Below are positions 27,608 through 35,451 of a stretch of DNA of 64,000 nt, one piece after another (position 1 is the first letter of the stretch; each line of letters starts with the position of its first letter). The notes under the pieces were generated by a model, which was not told the origin of the DNA, ran no database searches, and saw nothing but the letters and a program-made list of their open reading frames with translations. Origin of the DNA: Marinomonas phaeophyticola (GTDB taxonomy: Bacteria; Pseudomonadota; Gammaproteobacteria; Pseudomonadales; Marinomonadaceae); the NCBI RefSeq assembly GCF_026966905.1, contig NZ_JAPUBN010000024.1, forward strand, positions 124,001 through 188,000, read 5' to 3'. A program made the position numbers and the translations under genes.

Positions 27608-29083
27608 TTATCTATCTCTTTGTGAAAATCGATTCTCTAGCTCACTCACTGGAACAGGATACCCCAGAAAGTAACCTTGAAATAAGTCACAGCCACACTG
27701 TTTCAATAAATCGAGCTGGGCTTGAGTTTCAACACCTTCGGCTATTACTTCTAATCCCAAGCTGCTTCCCATGGCGGCTATAGCGAACGCTAATGAACTG
27801 TCTTCATCATGGCTAGATAAGCCTCGCACAAAGGATTGATCTATTTTTAATTGATCAAATGGTAACTTCTGCAAATACGATAGAGAAGAGTAACCCGTTC
27901 CAAAATCATCTAATGAGAACTGTATCCCTAATTGTTTTAACTCCCCCATTTTATGGGCAATAATTTCTTTGTCAGCAACTAACATACTTTCAGTCAGTTC
28001 AATCTGCAACTGTTTAGGCGGAACATCAATTTCTCTTAATATGGCTTCTACAGACGTAACAAAATCATCCTGAGAAAATTGTAATGCGCTCACATTAACG
28101 GATATGGTGGCATGCTGAAGATTAGATGAAGTTTGCCATTTTTTAAGCTGTAAACAAGCTGTTCTAATCACCCAATCACCGATAGAAATAATCAATTTAG
28201 ACTCTTCGGCTAATGGGATAAATTGCATGGGAGAAATAAGCCCTTGTGTAGGATGAAACCACCGAATTAAAGCCTCCACTCCTTGAATATTACCTAGACG
28301 ATCAAATTGTGGCTGATAGTATAATTCAAATTCATCGTTTGTAATTGCATCCCTTAAGGCCAGTTCCAAATTCATTTTACTTAATAGCTTCTCTTGCATG
28401 CGTACTGAGTAGTAACAAATCTGACTTCTGCCTGCGGCTTTTGCCTCATACATCGCCAGCTCAGCATTTTTGAACACATCAGCCGCCGTATGCGTGATGT
28501 GATCAATTTCAGCAAAACCAATACTAGAAGAAACATCAAAACTTTCTTCATTAAGAGTAATCGGTGAACTTAAAGCAGATTGAATCTTATGAATTATATT
28601 CTCTTCATGCTTTGCTTGTATTTTTTCAAGATTGCTAGGCGTAAGTACAACGATAAACTCATCTCCACCAAAACGAGCGACCATACTACGATCTTCCATA
28701 CATTCGCTTAGCCGAACCGCCACTTGCTGTAAGAAAAGATCACCTATAGGGTGTCCCTTAGTATCATTGATATTTTTAAAGTTATCTAAGTCAATAAACA
28801 AAATGGCGCCAAAGAGTTGAGATTTATGCGCTTTAGGGGCATTAGTTGACGGAGTTTTTCTCTTTGTAAGAATTTCCTCAACATGCTCCAAGACCATTTT
28901 TCTATTTGGCAAGCAAGTTAAAGAGTCATAAAAACTCAGTTGATTTATCGTCCGTTCATTCTGTTTCACTGATGTAATATCTTTCGCTATCGCAACATAA
29001 TTCACGGCATCTCCATTAGTATCATATACAGCAGAAATACTTAGTAACTCAGGATAGACGGCACCATCTTTTTTCGACTCCAT
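27608..29083 (-). CDS. GGDEF-EAL part of a frame-split sensor protein
   Basis: This frame encodes the end of a PAS/PAC segment (DGAVYPELLSISAVYDTNGDAVNYVAIAKDIT), an intact GGDEF domain (FGGDEF, no RxxD site) and an intact EAL domain (EALIRW, NVSA, ELTES, DDFGTGYSS, KIDQSFV, AEGVET). It joins smoothly to the preceding frame ending at 29041 if a -1 shift occurs at the heptamer at 29068-29074. The stated start is the in-frame ATG at 29083; the frame is open to a TTG at 29098. With AAGGGGAG just upstream of 29083, separate internal initiation is also possible. As a single product with the upstream frame it would be about 996 residues. Confidence 0.75.
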   Translation of the reverse strand: MESKKDGAVYPELLSISAVYDTNGDAVNYVAIAKDITSVKQNERTINQLSFYDSLTCLPNRKMVLEHVEEILTKRKTPSTNAPKAHKSQLFGAILFIDLDNFKNINDTKGHPIGDLFLQQVAVRLSECMEDRSMVARFGGDEFIVVLTPSNLEKIQAKHEENIIHKIQSALSSPITLNEESFDVSSSIGFAEIDHITHTAADVFKNAELAMYEAKAAGRSQICYYSVRMQEKLLSKMNLELALRDAITNDEFELYYQPQFDRLGNIQGVEALIRWFHPTQGLISPMQFIPLAEESKLIISIGDWVIRTACLQLKKWQTSSNLQHATISVNVSALQFSQDDFVTSVEAILREIDVPPKQLQIELTESMLVADKEIIAHKMGELKQLGIQFSLDDFGTGYSSLSYLQKLPFDQLKIDQSFVRGLSSHDEDSSLAFAIAAMGSSLGLEVIAEGVETQAQLDLLKQCGCDLFQGYFLGYPVPVSELENRFSQRDR

Positions 29084-30597
29084 ATCTCCCCTTCCCAATA
29101 GCCATGCATGCGCAGCTGGGAGTGCAAACTTTGATAAAACGTCTCTTTATGATGGTTAGAATTCAGAATATCAGTACTTTTTCCTAAAACCTCACTTTCA
29201 CTGTAGCCAGTTAACAATTCAAACGCTTTATTAACTCTTAATATATTTTTATAAATATCCGTAATAATCATGGCATCTTGAGACTCAAATGCCGTTGCAG
29301 CAATACGCAATTCTAATTCAGACTCTTTTCTTACGGTAATGTCTCTTGGTAAAACAACGTAGCGAGAACCATAAACCCCCTCCTCTTTATTTGAATAGGT
29401 AACCGATAATTCAAACCAACGAATACGATCATCATTAATAAAAGAAAAGATTTTACCAATAGAATGTCCTCGTGCCCTAGCCTCTATAAAAGCCTCATTA
29501 AGACATTGCGTCACTTCTAATGGGAGTAAATCATGGATATTCCGCCCAATTACCTTATCCACTGAGAAACCACAGAAATCAAAATTCGGTGTGTGACTAT
29601 ACAAAATCACACCATCATCATCTAATTCAAATAACATGTCTGGAATAGCATGCAGCAATGATTTTAATCGATTATGTGTATGTACAACCTCCCGAGTTCT
29701 CTCTTCGACTATCGTCTCTAACTGACTTTTGATTAGAAATATGTGCCATAGAAGCCCACCTAACCCAGCAAACAGTAGAGAGAGAATGACAGCTACACCG
29801 ATATTTAACACAAGTGTTGATTTGGACAACCAACCCTTTTTCGGAGATAGCTTTAAAATCCAATTACCATTAGGAATTTCTATGTTTATTTCTACCCAGT
29901 GTTGCTCTTCCATTAGGTGGTTAGTGGAAGTGGCAATGAAAGAGTTAATGTCATTGTCATTCACTCTTTCCAACCGATAATGGTAACCCTGCTTTGCTAA
30001 ATCAGGTAGATTCACCTCTTTTAAAAAATTTTCCAGCCTCACCACCACATTAGTAAAGCCCCAAAATACCTGTTTATTTTCTTCTTCTATCCACACAGGC
30101 CAACGCCCAATTAATGCCTTACCTCCTTGCACTAAATGGATAGGACCCGCTAGTGTTAGCTTTTGAGACTGTTTCGCTAAGAGAGCCATTTCTTTCTGAT
30201 CGGGATCACTGAGCTGATTCAATCCAATCGAGTCTTCATTTCCTGCTAAAGGATAGACCCATTTAATTACGCCTCCAGGGGAAAGAGAAAAGTGTGAAGC
30301 GAGAGGGTATTGTTTTTTTAATTCACTTGAATACGACTCAAAAAGCGATACATTGCCATTAGAAAAACGTATCAAGGAAGCTAATGCATGGTTAGCCGAC
30401 ATGTTATGGGAAATAGTCGTACTAATAAGAGCTGACTGACTTTCACCTGAGGCATAAGCCGCAGCCCTATTTGATTCATATTCAAGCTGGATAAGATAGG
30501 AAACAAAAATGTAAGACACACCAAAACAACAGATTAATAAACCTAAAAAAAACTTTATCGGTGATAAACGTGCAATGTGTAACATAGATACCCGCAT
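29041..30597 (-). CDS. Sensor-PAS-PAS part of a frame-split GGDEF-EAL protein
   Basis: The 518-residue frame has a membrane segment (about 12-35), a periplasmic sensing region of about 210 residues, a second membrane segment (about 255-280), then two PAS domains (about 300-420 and 430-510). It ends inside the second PAS/PAC segment at MHGYWEGEIWSRKK followed by eight out-of-context residues. In related proteins this place reads W-N/S-R-K-K/R-D/N-G and continues into the PAC motif, which is exactly what the overlapping frame supplies. Thus this is either the 5' half of a gene broken by one missing A, or the 0-frame product of a frameshifting gene. An alternative start, ATG at 30585, is equally plausible. 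Confidence 0.75.
   Translation of the reverse strand: MRVSMLHIARLSPIKFFLGLLICCFGVSYIFVSYLIQLEYESNRAAAYASGESQSALISTTISHNMSANHALASLIRFSNGNVSLFESYSSELKKQYPLASHFSLSPGGVIKWVYPLAGNEDSIGLNQLSDPDQKEMALLAKQSQKLTLAGPIHLVQGGKALIGRWPVWIEEENKQVFWGFTNVVVRLENFLKEVNLPDLAKQGYHYRLERVNDNDINSFIATSTNHLMEEQHWVEINIEIPNGNWILKLSPKKGWLSKSTLVLNIGVAVILSLLFAGLGGLLWHIFLIKSQLETIVEERTREVVHTHNRLKSLLHAIPDMLFELDDDGVILYSHTPNFDFCGFSVDKVIGRNIHDLLPLEVTQCLNEAFIEARARGHSIGKIFSFINDDRIRWFELSVTYSNKEEGVYGSRYVVLPRDITVRKESELELRIAATAFESQDAMIITDIYKNILRVNKAFELLTGYSESEVLGKSTDILNSNHHKETFYQSLHSQLRMHGYWEGEIWSRKKMVPSILSY
29068..29093 (-). other. dnaX-like slippery heptamer with upstream Shine-Dalgarno-like element
   Basis: On the minus strand, AAGGGGAG (29093-29086) is followed after 11 bases by AAAAAAG (29074-29068). 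In the frame of the upstream part, the codons are CGA AAA AAG, which is the exact phase A AAA AAG needed for -1 slippage, and the shift leads straight into GAT GGT GCC of the GGDEF-EAL frame. E. coli dnaX has the same heptamer with a Shine-Dalgarno element about ten bases upstream. No strong downstream stem-loop could be found by eye. A simple loss of one A from a run of seven would leave the same sequence. Confidence 0.5.
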
Positions 30598-30797
30598 TGA
30601 TAATTAAAACATGAATACACGAATTGAAAGCACCTTCCACGACTAGCAAACGGAAAGCTAAAAATAACATTGTGTAGTATTGATTTATTCCCTTTTCTAA
30701 AAATACGAACCATAAAAAATGCCATCATTTACAGTGTAGCAAATATTCAATCATTGCTTACATATAACATAAATTAATATCAATTAATCTTACTCAT

Positions 30798-31346
30798 TTA
30801 GGAAAAAACGCGGCTCAATAACGTACGTACATCAGGCGTAATTTTTTCAGGGTTAGGATATAGCACGCTATCAATAAAGAGGTAGTGACTGGTAAAGCAC
30901 AATACGGCGTAGTGAGCCGAATCCATTCGAGGAGCTTGATTTGTTTTAAGCTTGTCTAACTTTTTAAACAAGATGGCCTCAAAGTCCGAAAAGAGTGTCA
31001 GAGACTCCGCCTCCATTTTCACTTTTTCCCCTAACATAATTCGATACAGGCTCAAGCGAGTATCACAATGGCTCCATGTTTCCCATATTTCAATCCACGC
31101 ATCCAGGAAGTGTTCATGATGACTTTCTAGATTTTGCATAGCGGACTCTGAAGCCGTAATAACCTGCTTCATAACTTCTACCCACAAAATTTGCTTAGAG
31201 GCAAAATTACTATACACCGTCGGCTTAGAAACCCCAGATAAAACAACAACTTGATCGATACTAGTACCTTGATATCCATTCTTTTGGAAAATAGATTTTG
31301 CACATTCGGCAATTTCCAATTTTTTACTTGGTCGTCCACGAGCCAT
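30798..31346 (-). CDS. TetR/AcrR-family regulator divergent from trpBA
   Basis: A 182-residue regulator with an N-terminal TetR DNA-binding domain (KKLEIAECAKSIFQKNGYQG, TSIDQVVVLSGVSKPTVYSNF) and an all-helical C-terminal ligand domain of unrecognised type. The start ATG is preceded by AGGACC at suitable distance. It is divergent from trpB; the 129-base spacer holds a perfect 14-bp inverted repeat, so it is likely to control trpBA and itself. TetR control of tryptophan synthase is unusual; the known regulators are TrpR in enterics and the LysR protein TrpI in pseudomonads. The ligand is unknown. Confidence 0.88.
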   Translation of the reverse strand: MARGRPSKKLEIAECAKSIFQKNGYQGTSIDQVVVLSGVSKPTVYSNFASKQILWVEVMKQVITASESAMQNLESHHEHFLDAWIEIWETWSHCDTRLSLYRIMLGEKVKMEAESLTLFSDFEAILFKKLDKLKTNQAPRMDSAHYAVLCFTSHYLFIDSVLYPNPEKITPDVRTLLSRVFS

Positions 31347-31399
31347 ATCAGGGTCCTATTCAGCATAATAAAAGAATTTGTATTTTTTCATAAACACTC

Positions 31400-31428
31400 T
31401 TGACCTACCAGTAAATAAGCATTAATTT
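31400..31428 (+). promoter_or_regulatory. Predicted sigma-70 promoter of trpBA
   Basis: TTGACC (31400-31405) and TAATTT (31423-31428) are separated by 17 bases and lie about 50 bases upstream of the trpB start. The -10 element is inside the left arm of the inverted repeat at 31421-31459, so a bound regulator would block RNA polymerase. Confidence 0.5.
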
Positions 31429-31459
31429 ATTAACTAAACGGTATGGTTAATAAATTAAT
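31421..31459. promoter_or_regulatory. 14-bp inverted repeat, predicted TetR operator
   Basis: ATTAATTTATTAAC (31421-31434) is exactly mirrored by GTTAATAAATTAAT (31446-31459) around an 11-base spacer. The centres of the arms are 25 bases apart, so two regulator dimers could bind, one per arm. It lies in the spacer of the divergent tetR and trpB genes and overlaps the predicted -10 element. Its AT-rich content means chance must be considered, but 14 exact pairs are more than expected in so short a spacer. Confidence 0.6.
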
Positions 31460-31475
31460 ATATGAGGTTACCAAA

Positions 31476-32753
31476 ATGAAGAGCGAACAGGGCTACTATG
31501 GACAATACGGCGGTAGTTACATTCCTGAAATTCTTTACACCAGCCAGCAGCAAATAGTAAAGGCATTTGAAGAAGCAAAAAACGATCCATTATTTATGCA
31601 GGAATTACATAAACAATGGGAGCAGTTCTCAGGCCGACCAACACCGCTGACTCATTGCGAAAATCTCAGCGCGCATTTTGGTGGCGCTCAAATTTACCTT
31701 AAAAGAGAAGACCTGAATCACAGTGGCGCTCACAAGATGAATAACGTCATTGGTCAAGGACTGCTTGTAAAACGTATGGGGAAAACCCGTGTCATCGCTG
31801 AAACAGGTGCAGGACAACACGGTATTGCCACCGCGCTTGTGGCCGCTAGATTAGGTTTAGAGTGCACCATTTATATGGGAGCAAAAGACATCGCACGACA
31901 ATACCCCAATGTCTTTTGGATGAAGCAATTAGGCGCAACGGTTGTCTCAGTTACCACAGGTTCTCAGACCCTTAAAGACGCTCTTGACGAAGCCCTACGT
32001 GATTGGTCTGGTAGTCATGAGAACAGCCACTACTTAATTGGTACTGCGTGTGGCTGCGCTCCCTTTCCTGAGATGGTGGCCTATTTTCAATCTGTTATCG
32101 GAGATGAGGTCAAAACACAAAGCCAAGCCCAATTTAATACGCTACCCGATAAGTTATATGCCTGTGTCGGTGGGGGCTCAAACGCCATCGGTTTATTTAA
32201 TGCTTTTTTGGAAGACAATACTGTCGAGATGATTGGTGTTGAAGCCGCAGGTAAAGGACAAGAAATTGGAGAGCATTCCATTAGGCTTTCTCACAATCTG
32301 GGTTCTAAAGCGATAGCCCAAGGCTTTTCCAGTATCTTTCTACAAAACGAATCAGGACAACTACAAGATACTCACTCTATTGCTGCAGGGTTAGATTACG
32401 TGGGTGTCTCCCCTATTATTGCGCATTTAGCAGAGGTAAACAGAGTCCGTATGACCTATGCATCTGATAAAGAAGTACTGGAAGCCTGTTCATTACTATT
32501 AAGAAACGAAGGCATCATTCCAGCATTAGAATCCTCCCATGCTCTTGCAGCGGCATTTAGAGAGGCGCCAAAACTCTCGAGTCAGCAACATATCGTCGTC
32601 AATTTATCGGGGCGCGGTGATAAGGACATTTTCAATGTCGCTAAAGCCTTTCAAGACGAGGAGTTTGTGCCTTTTATTCAAGAGTATGCGAACACATTTA
32701 GTAATAATGACGATCAAGCAGACGACCTAAACAACGAAGGAGGAGTAATATGA
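31476..32753 (+). CDS. trpB: Tryptophan synthase beta subunit, divergent form
   Basis: PLP enzyme that joins indole and serine to make tryptophan. The PLP lysine is in REDLNHSGAHKMNN; also present are GRPTPL, AETGAGQHGIATA, the phosphate-binding CVGGGSNAIG and NLSGRGDKD. The sequence departs from typical TrpB at usually strict places (ARQYPNVFWMKQLGA, GTACGCAPFPEM) and has a C-terminal tail of about 25 residues rich in Asp/Asn. The frame is open to 31443, but the ATG at 31476 is chosen because GAGG precedes it by about eight bases and the earlier codons lie in the operator. It overlaps trpA by four bases (ATGA). Confidence 0.93.
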   Translation: MKSEQGYYGQYGGSYIPEILYTSQQQIVKAFEEAKNDPLFMQELHKQWEQFSGRPTPLTHCENLSAHFGGAQIYLKREDLNHSGAHKMNNVIGQGLLVKRMGKTRVIAETGAGQHGIATALVAARLGLECTIYMGAKDIARQYPNVFWMKQLGATVVSVTTGSQTLKDALDEALRDWSGSHENSHYLIGTACGCAPFPEMVAYFQSVIGDEVKTQSQAQFNTLPDKLYACVGGGSNAIGLFNAFLEDNTVEMIGVEAAGKGQEIGEHSIRLSHNLGSKAIAQGFSSIFLQNESGQLQDTHSIAAGLDYVGVSPIIAHLAEVNRVRMTYASDKEVLEACSLLLRNEGIIPALESSHALAAAFREAPKLSSQQHIVVNLSGRGDKDIFNVAKAFQDEEFVPFIQEYANTFSNNDDQADDLNNEGGVI

Positions 32754-33553
32754 GTCAACTTCAGCAATTTATCACCACCCGAAAACAGCAATTATCATTA
32801 GAGAATCAAACCCCGCTATCTATGACTCATGTTATTTATGGCTACCCATCGGTAGAAGAAAGCCTCACATGGATGAAAACATTATTAGATTTGGGAGTCG
32901 ATTTATTGGAAGTTCAATTCCCATTTTCTGACCCCGTTGCGGATGGACCAACGATTGTAAATGCTTGTCATAAAGCATTAACCGAAGACCTAAAAATCAA
33001 AGATTGTTTATTGCATCTTAAAACCTTAGCTCAAGCATACCCTAACAGTAAAATAGTGTTTATGAGCTATCTAAACCCTATATTTAAGTTTGGTATGACA
33101 ACCTTTATTGAACAAGCCTCTCTATCTGGAATTAGTGGTATCATCATTCCAGACTTAGCCATTGAAAATGCTCAAGAGTACCAACAAGCCTGCGATGTTT
33201 TTAAAATAGACCCGATTTGGTTAGTTACCCCAATCACACCTAAGGAACGTTTAAAAAGCATTGCTCAACGCTCATCCGGCCTTTTATATTGTGTGAGCCG
33301 TTCAGGAGTAACTGGAGGCAACCGTACACGAGATATTCAATCATACTCATACATAAATGACGTCAAATGCTATACGCAAACGCCGTTAGCAATCGGTTTT
33401 GGTATTCGTTCAAGAAAACAAGTAGAAGAGATTATGCATCATGCTGACATTGCCATTATCGGCTCCGCGTTATTAGATAGATACGATAATCAAGGCGCCA
33501 CAGCCGCTGCTCTGTTTGTCAAAGAACTATTTCCGCATCTCCATCATAGTTAA
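32750..33553 (+). CDS. trpA: Tryptophan synthase alpha subunit
   Basis: Aldolase-type TIM barrel that releases indole from indole-3-glycerol phosphate and channels it to TrpB. The catalytic glutamate and aspartate are in LLEVQFPFSDPVADGPTI; further conserved parts are MSYLNPIFKFG, GIIIPDLAIENA, YCVSRSGVTGG and AIGFGIRSRKQV. The 267-residue length is normal. Like its partner, it is rather divergent from enteric forms. It starts inside the last codons of trpB with GGAGGAG before it. trpC, trpD and trpF are not in the window. Confidence 0.94.
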   Translation: MSQLQQFITTRKQQLSLENQTPLSMTHVIYGYPSVEESLTWMKTLLDLGVDLLEVQFPFSDPVADGPTIVNACHKALTEDLKIKDCLLHLKTLAQAYPNSKIVFMSYLNPIFKFGMTTFIEQASLSGISGIIIPDLAIENAQEYQQACDVFKIDPIWLVTPITPKERLKSIAQRSSGLLYCVSRSGVTGGNRTRDIQSYSYINDVKCYTQTPLAIGFGIRSRKQVEEIMHHADIAIIGSALLDRYDNQGATAAALFVKELFPHLHHS

Positions 33554-33560
33554 TCAAGTG

Positions 33561-33616
33561 CGGTTCTTTTGACTGTCGTTAGTAAGATAAACATCAGTAA
33601 TTAGAACCGTTTTATT
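33561..33616 (+). terminator. Possible terminator between trpA and the GAF-GGDEF gene
   Basis: CGGTTCT (33561-33567) pairs with AGAACCG (33603-33609), which is followed by TTTTATT. The loop is long (35 bases) and includes ACTG/CAGT, so the structure is weaker than the other terminators in the window. It would serve trpA. Confidence 0.4.
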
Positions 33617-34664
33617 CTAAAAAACGTCTGTCCATTTCTTCAGCGGATCGCTTTTTCATTTGGGCTTTATGTTTATACATATTTTGATCTGCTTTAATAA
33701 TTAAACGATCAAGAGACAAATAAGGACCAGAGGCCGTTTCGGCAATGCCTGCTGCAAACTCAACCTTCCTAGGGAGTTTCAGAGTAACGACCTCTTTTGC
33801 AAAACATTTTCTTACTCGGCTAACATACATCTCAGCACCTTGTTTTGATGTTCCACTTAATGCAACTAAAAATTCGTCGCCTCCTCTACGGCAAACGATA
33901 TCAGATTCTCTTAATTCATTTGCAAGCACTTTAGCAAACAAAATCAACAAATCATCACCTAAATCATGGCCGTATTGGTCATTGATATCTTTAAAATGAT
34001 TTAGATCTAAAAATAGTAAACTCATAGACAATTGACGGCGTTCTAAATGCGCTCGCATTTTTTCAGCAAGCATCTCAAATTGGGTTCGATTTAATAGCCC
34101 TGTTAATACATCATGAGTTGCGGCAAACCTAAGTTTTTCTTCCAGTAACGTCTTTTCTATAGCAACACTACCTATATGTGCCGCCATAGTCAGTATTTCT
34201 AGCTCTTCATCTGTTGGCAAACTTTTTTCATTAGAATAAATAGCAAAAGAACCGAAAATATGCCCATCAGATAACTCAATAGGAACCGACCAACAGGCCT
34301 CCAAATTTGCGGCCTTCGTTATATCCCTAAACAAACGCCAATTGGGGTGTGTTTGTAAATCTTCAGCAATAACCGTTTGAGCCAGATAAACAGCGGCCCC
34401 ACAACAACCAACAAATTCACCTATTTCAATCCCTTCTATGGCATCAACATAGGGTTTTGGTAAACGATTACTCACATAGCTATGGAGGGTTTTAGTGGAT
34501 GGATTTAATTGCAGAACACTGGCAGTACGTCCAGGCTCCATCGACTCAACGATAGTCTGCAACTCACTAAAAACCGCCTTAGCATCCGCACCTAAAGCGA
34601 TGCGAGAAAGTACTTTTTGACAGCGTCTAAAATAATCTAATAAGAATTTTTGGCTCGTCCCCAT
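33612..34664 (-). CDS. GAF-GGDEF diguanylate cyclase
   Basis: A soluble 350-residue protein with a GAF sensor domain (about 20-170, including the GCCGAAVYLAQTVIAEDL block) and a C-terminal GGDEF domain (about 185-345). The catalytic signature GGDEF is intact in CRRGGDEFLVAL, and RESD five residues earlier is a full RxxD product-inhibition site, so it should be an active, feedback-limited cyclase. It lies between the trpBA and trpEG units but on its own; no functional link with tryptophan is apparent. Confidence 0.9.
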   Translation of the reverse strand: MGTSQKFLLDYFRRCQKVLSRIALGADAKAVFSELQTIVESMEPGRTASVLQLNPSTKTLHSYVSNRLPKPYVDAIEGIEIGEFVGCCGAAVYLAQTVIAEDLQTHPNWRLFRDITKAANLEACWSVPIELSDGHIFGSFAIYSNEKSLPTDEELEILTMAAHIGSVAIEKTLLEEKLRFAATHDVLTGLLNRTQFEMLAEKMRAHLERRQLSMSLLFLDLNHFKDINDQYGHDLGDDLLILFAKVLANELRESDIVCRRGGDEFLVALSGTSKQGAEMYVSRVRKCFAKEVVTLKLPRKVEFAAGIAETASGPYLSLDRLIIKADQNMYKHKAQMKKRSAEEMDRRFLE

Positions 34665-34780
34665 ATCCAGCTGCCTCAGAACTTAAATACAAAATTTACT
34701 ACTGTAAAAAATAAAGCCTACTCTAAAATATTAAGAAGCGCTAATAATAGCACTTCCTAATTTAGATATTAGTTAACTAC

Positions 34781-35437
34781 TTATACCTGAAACAAGAAAT
34801 TTCTAATTAAATCTTTCCCTCCTTCAGTCGCAAAAGACTCAGGGTGGAATTGAATCCCTTGAATTGGATAGTGTTTATGTCGCACTCCCATAATTTCGAA
34901 CTGTCCACCTTTGACTATCCTCTCTCTATTCAAAAACTCTGATTGAGGCAAACTCCCTACGGCAGCGGTGACCTCCAATTCCTCAGGAAAACTCTCGCTT
35001 TCAGCAATCAATGAGTGGTATCGCATGATCTCTAACTGATCCGGAATTTCATGGAAAATACCCTTACCATCATGCTGAATGGGACTGGTTTTTCCATGCA
35101 TAGGTAATGGCGCCTTCACAATCCGACCACCAAACACATGAACGATTCCTTGCATGCCTAAACACACTCCCATTAATGGAATTGTTTTCCCTAATTCCTT
35201 AATTACCTCAGCACATTTCCCAAAATACGACTCATCTTCAGGAGAACCAGGTCCAGGGGAGATGATAATTCTATCGGCGTCTTTCAGATCATTTAACTTA
35301 AAACCATCATTACGCTTAACAACGACTTGAAAATCCGTTAACTGGCCACGGTTTTTTGCACTAGTCAATATTTCACCGATATATTGATATAGGTTATAGG
35401 TAAAAGAATCATAGTTATCAATAATATACACTTTCAT
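34781..35437 (-). CDS. trpG: Anthranilate synthase component II (glutamine amidotransferase)
   Basis: Class I glutamine amidotransferase that supplies ammonia to TrpE. The 218-residue protein has DNYDSFTYNL at its start, the oxyanion region SPGPGSPED, the nucleophile cysteine in GVCLGMQGI, and the His/Glu pair in QFHPESF. It could in principle also serve PabB, since many bacteria share one amidotransferase, but it is encoded 14 bases after trpE in a TrpR-headed operon. The N-terminal part has an insertion (SAKNRGQLTD) compared with common TrpG proteins. Confidence 0.9.
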   Translation of the reverse strand: MKVYIIDNYDSFTYNLYQYIGEILTSAKNRGQLTDFQVVVKRNDGFKLNDLKDADRIIISPGPGSPEDESYFGKCAEVIKELGKTIPLMGVCLGMQGIVHVFGGRIVKAPLPMHGKTSPIQHDGKGIFHEIPDQLEIMRYHSLIAESESFPEELEVTAAVGSLPQSEFLNRERIVKGGQFEIMGVRHKHYPIQGIQFHPESFATEGGKDLIRNFLFQV

Positions 35438-35451
35438 ACTAGTAGCTGCCT

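Noticed and set aside
31443..31475. Upstream ATG extending TrpB by 11 residues
   Set aside because: It lies inside the inverted-repeat operator and lacks a ribosome site; the ATG at 31476 has GAGG at good spacing.
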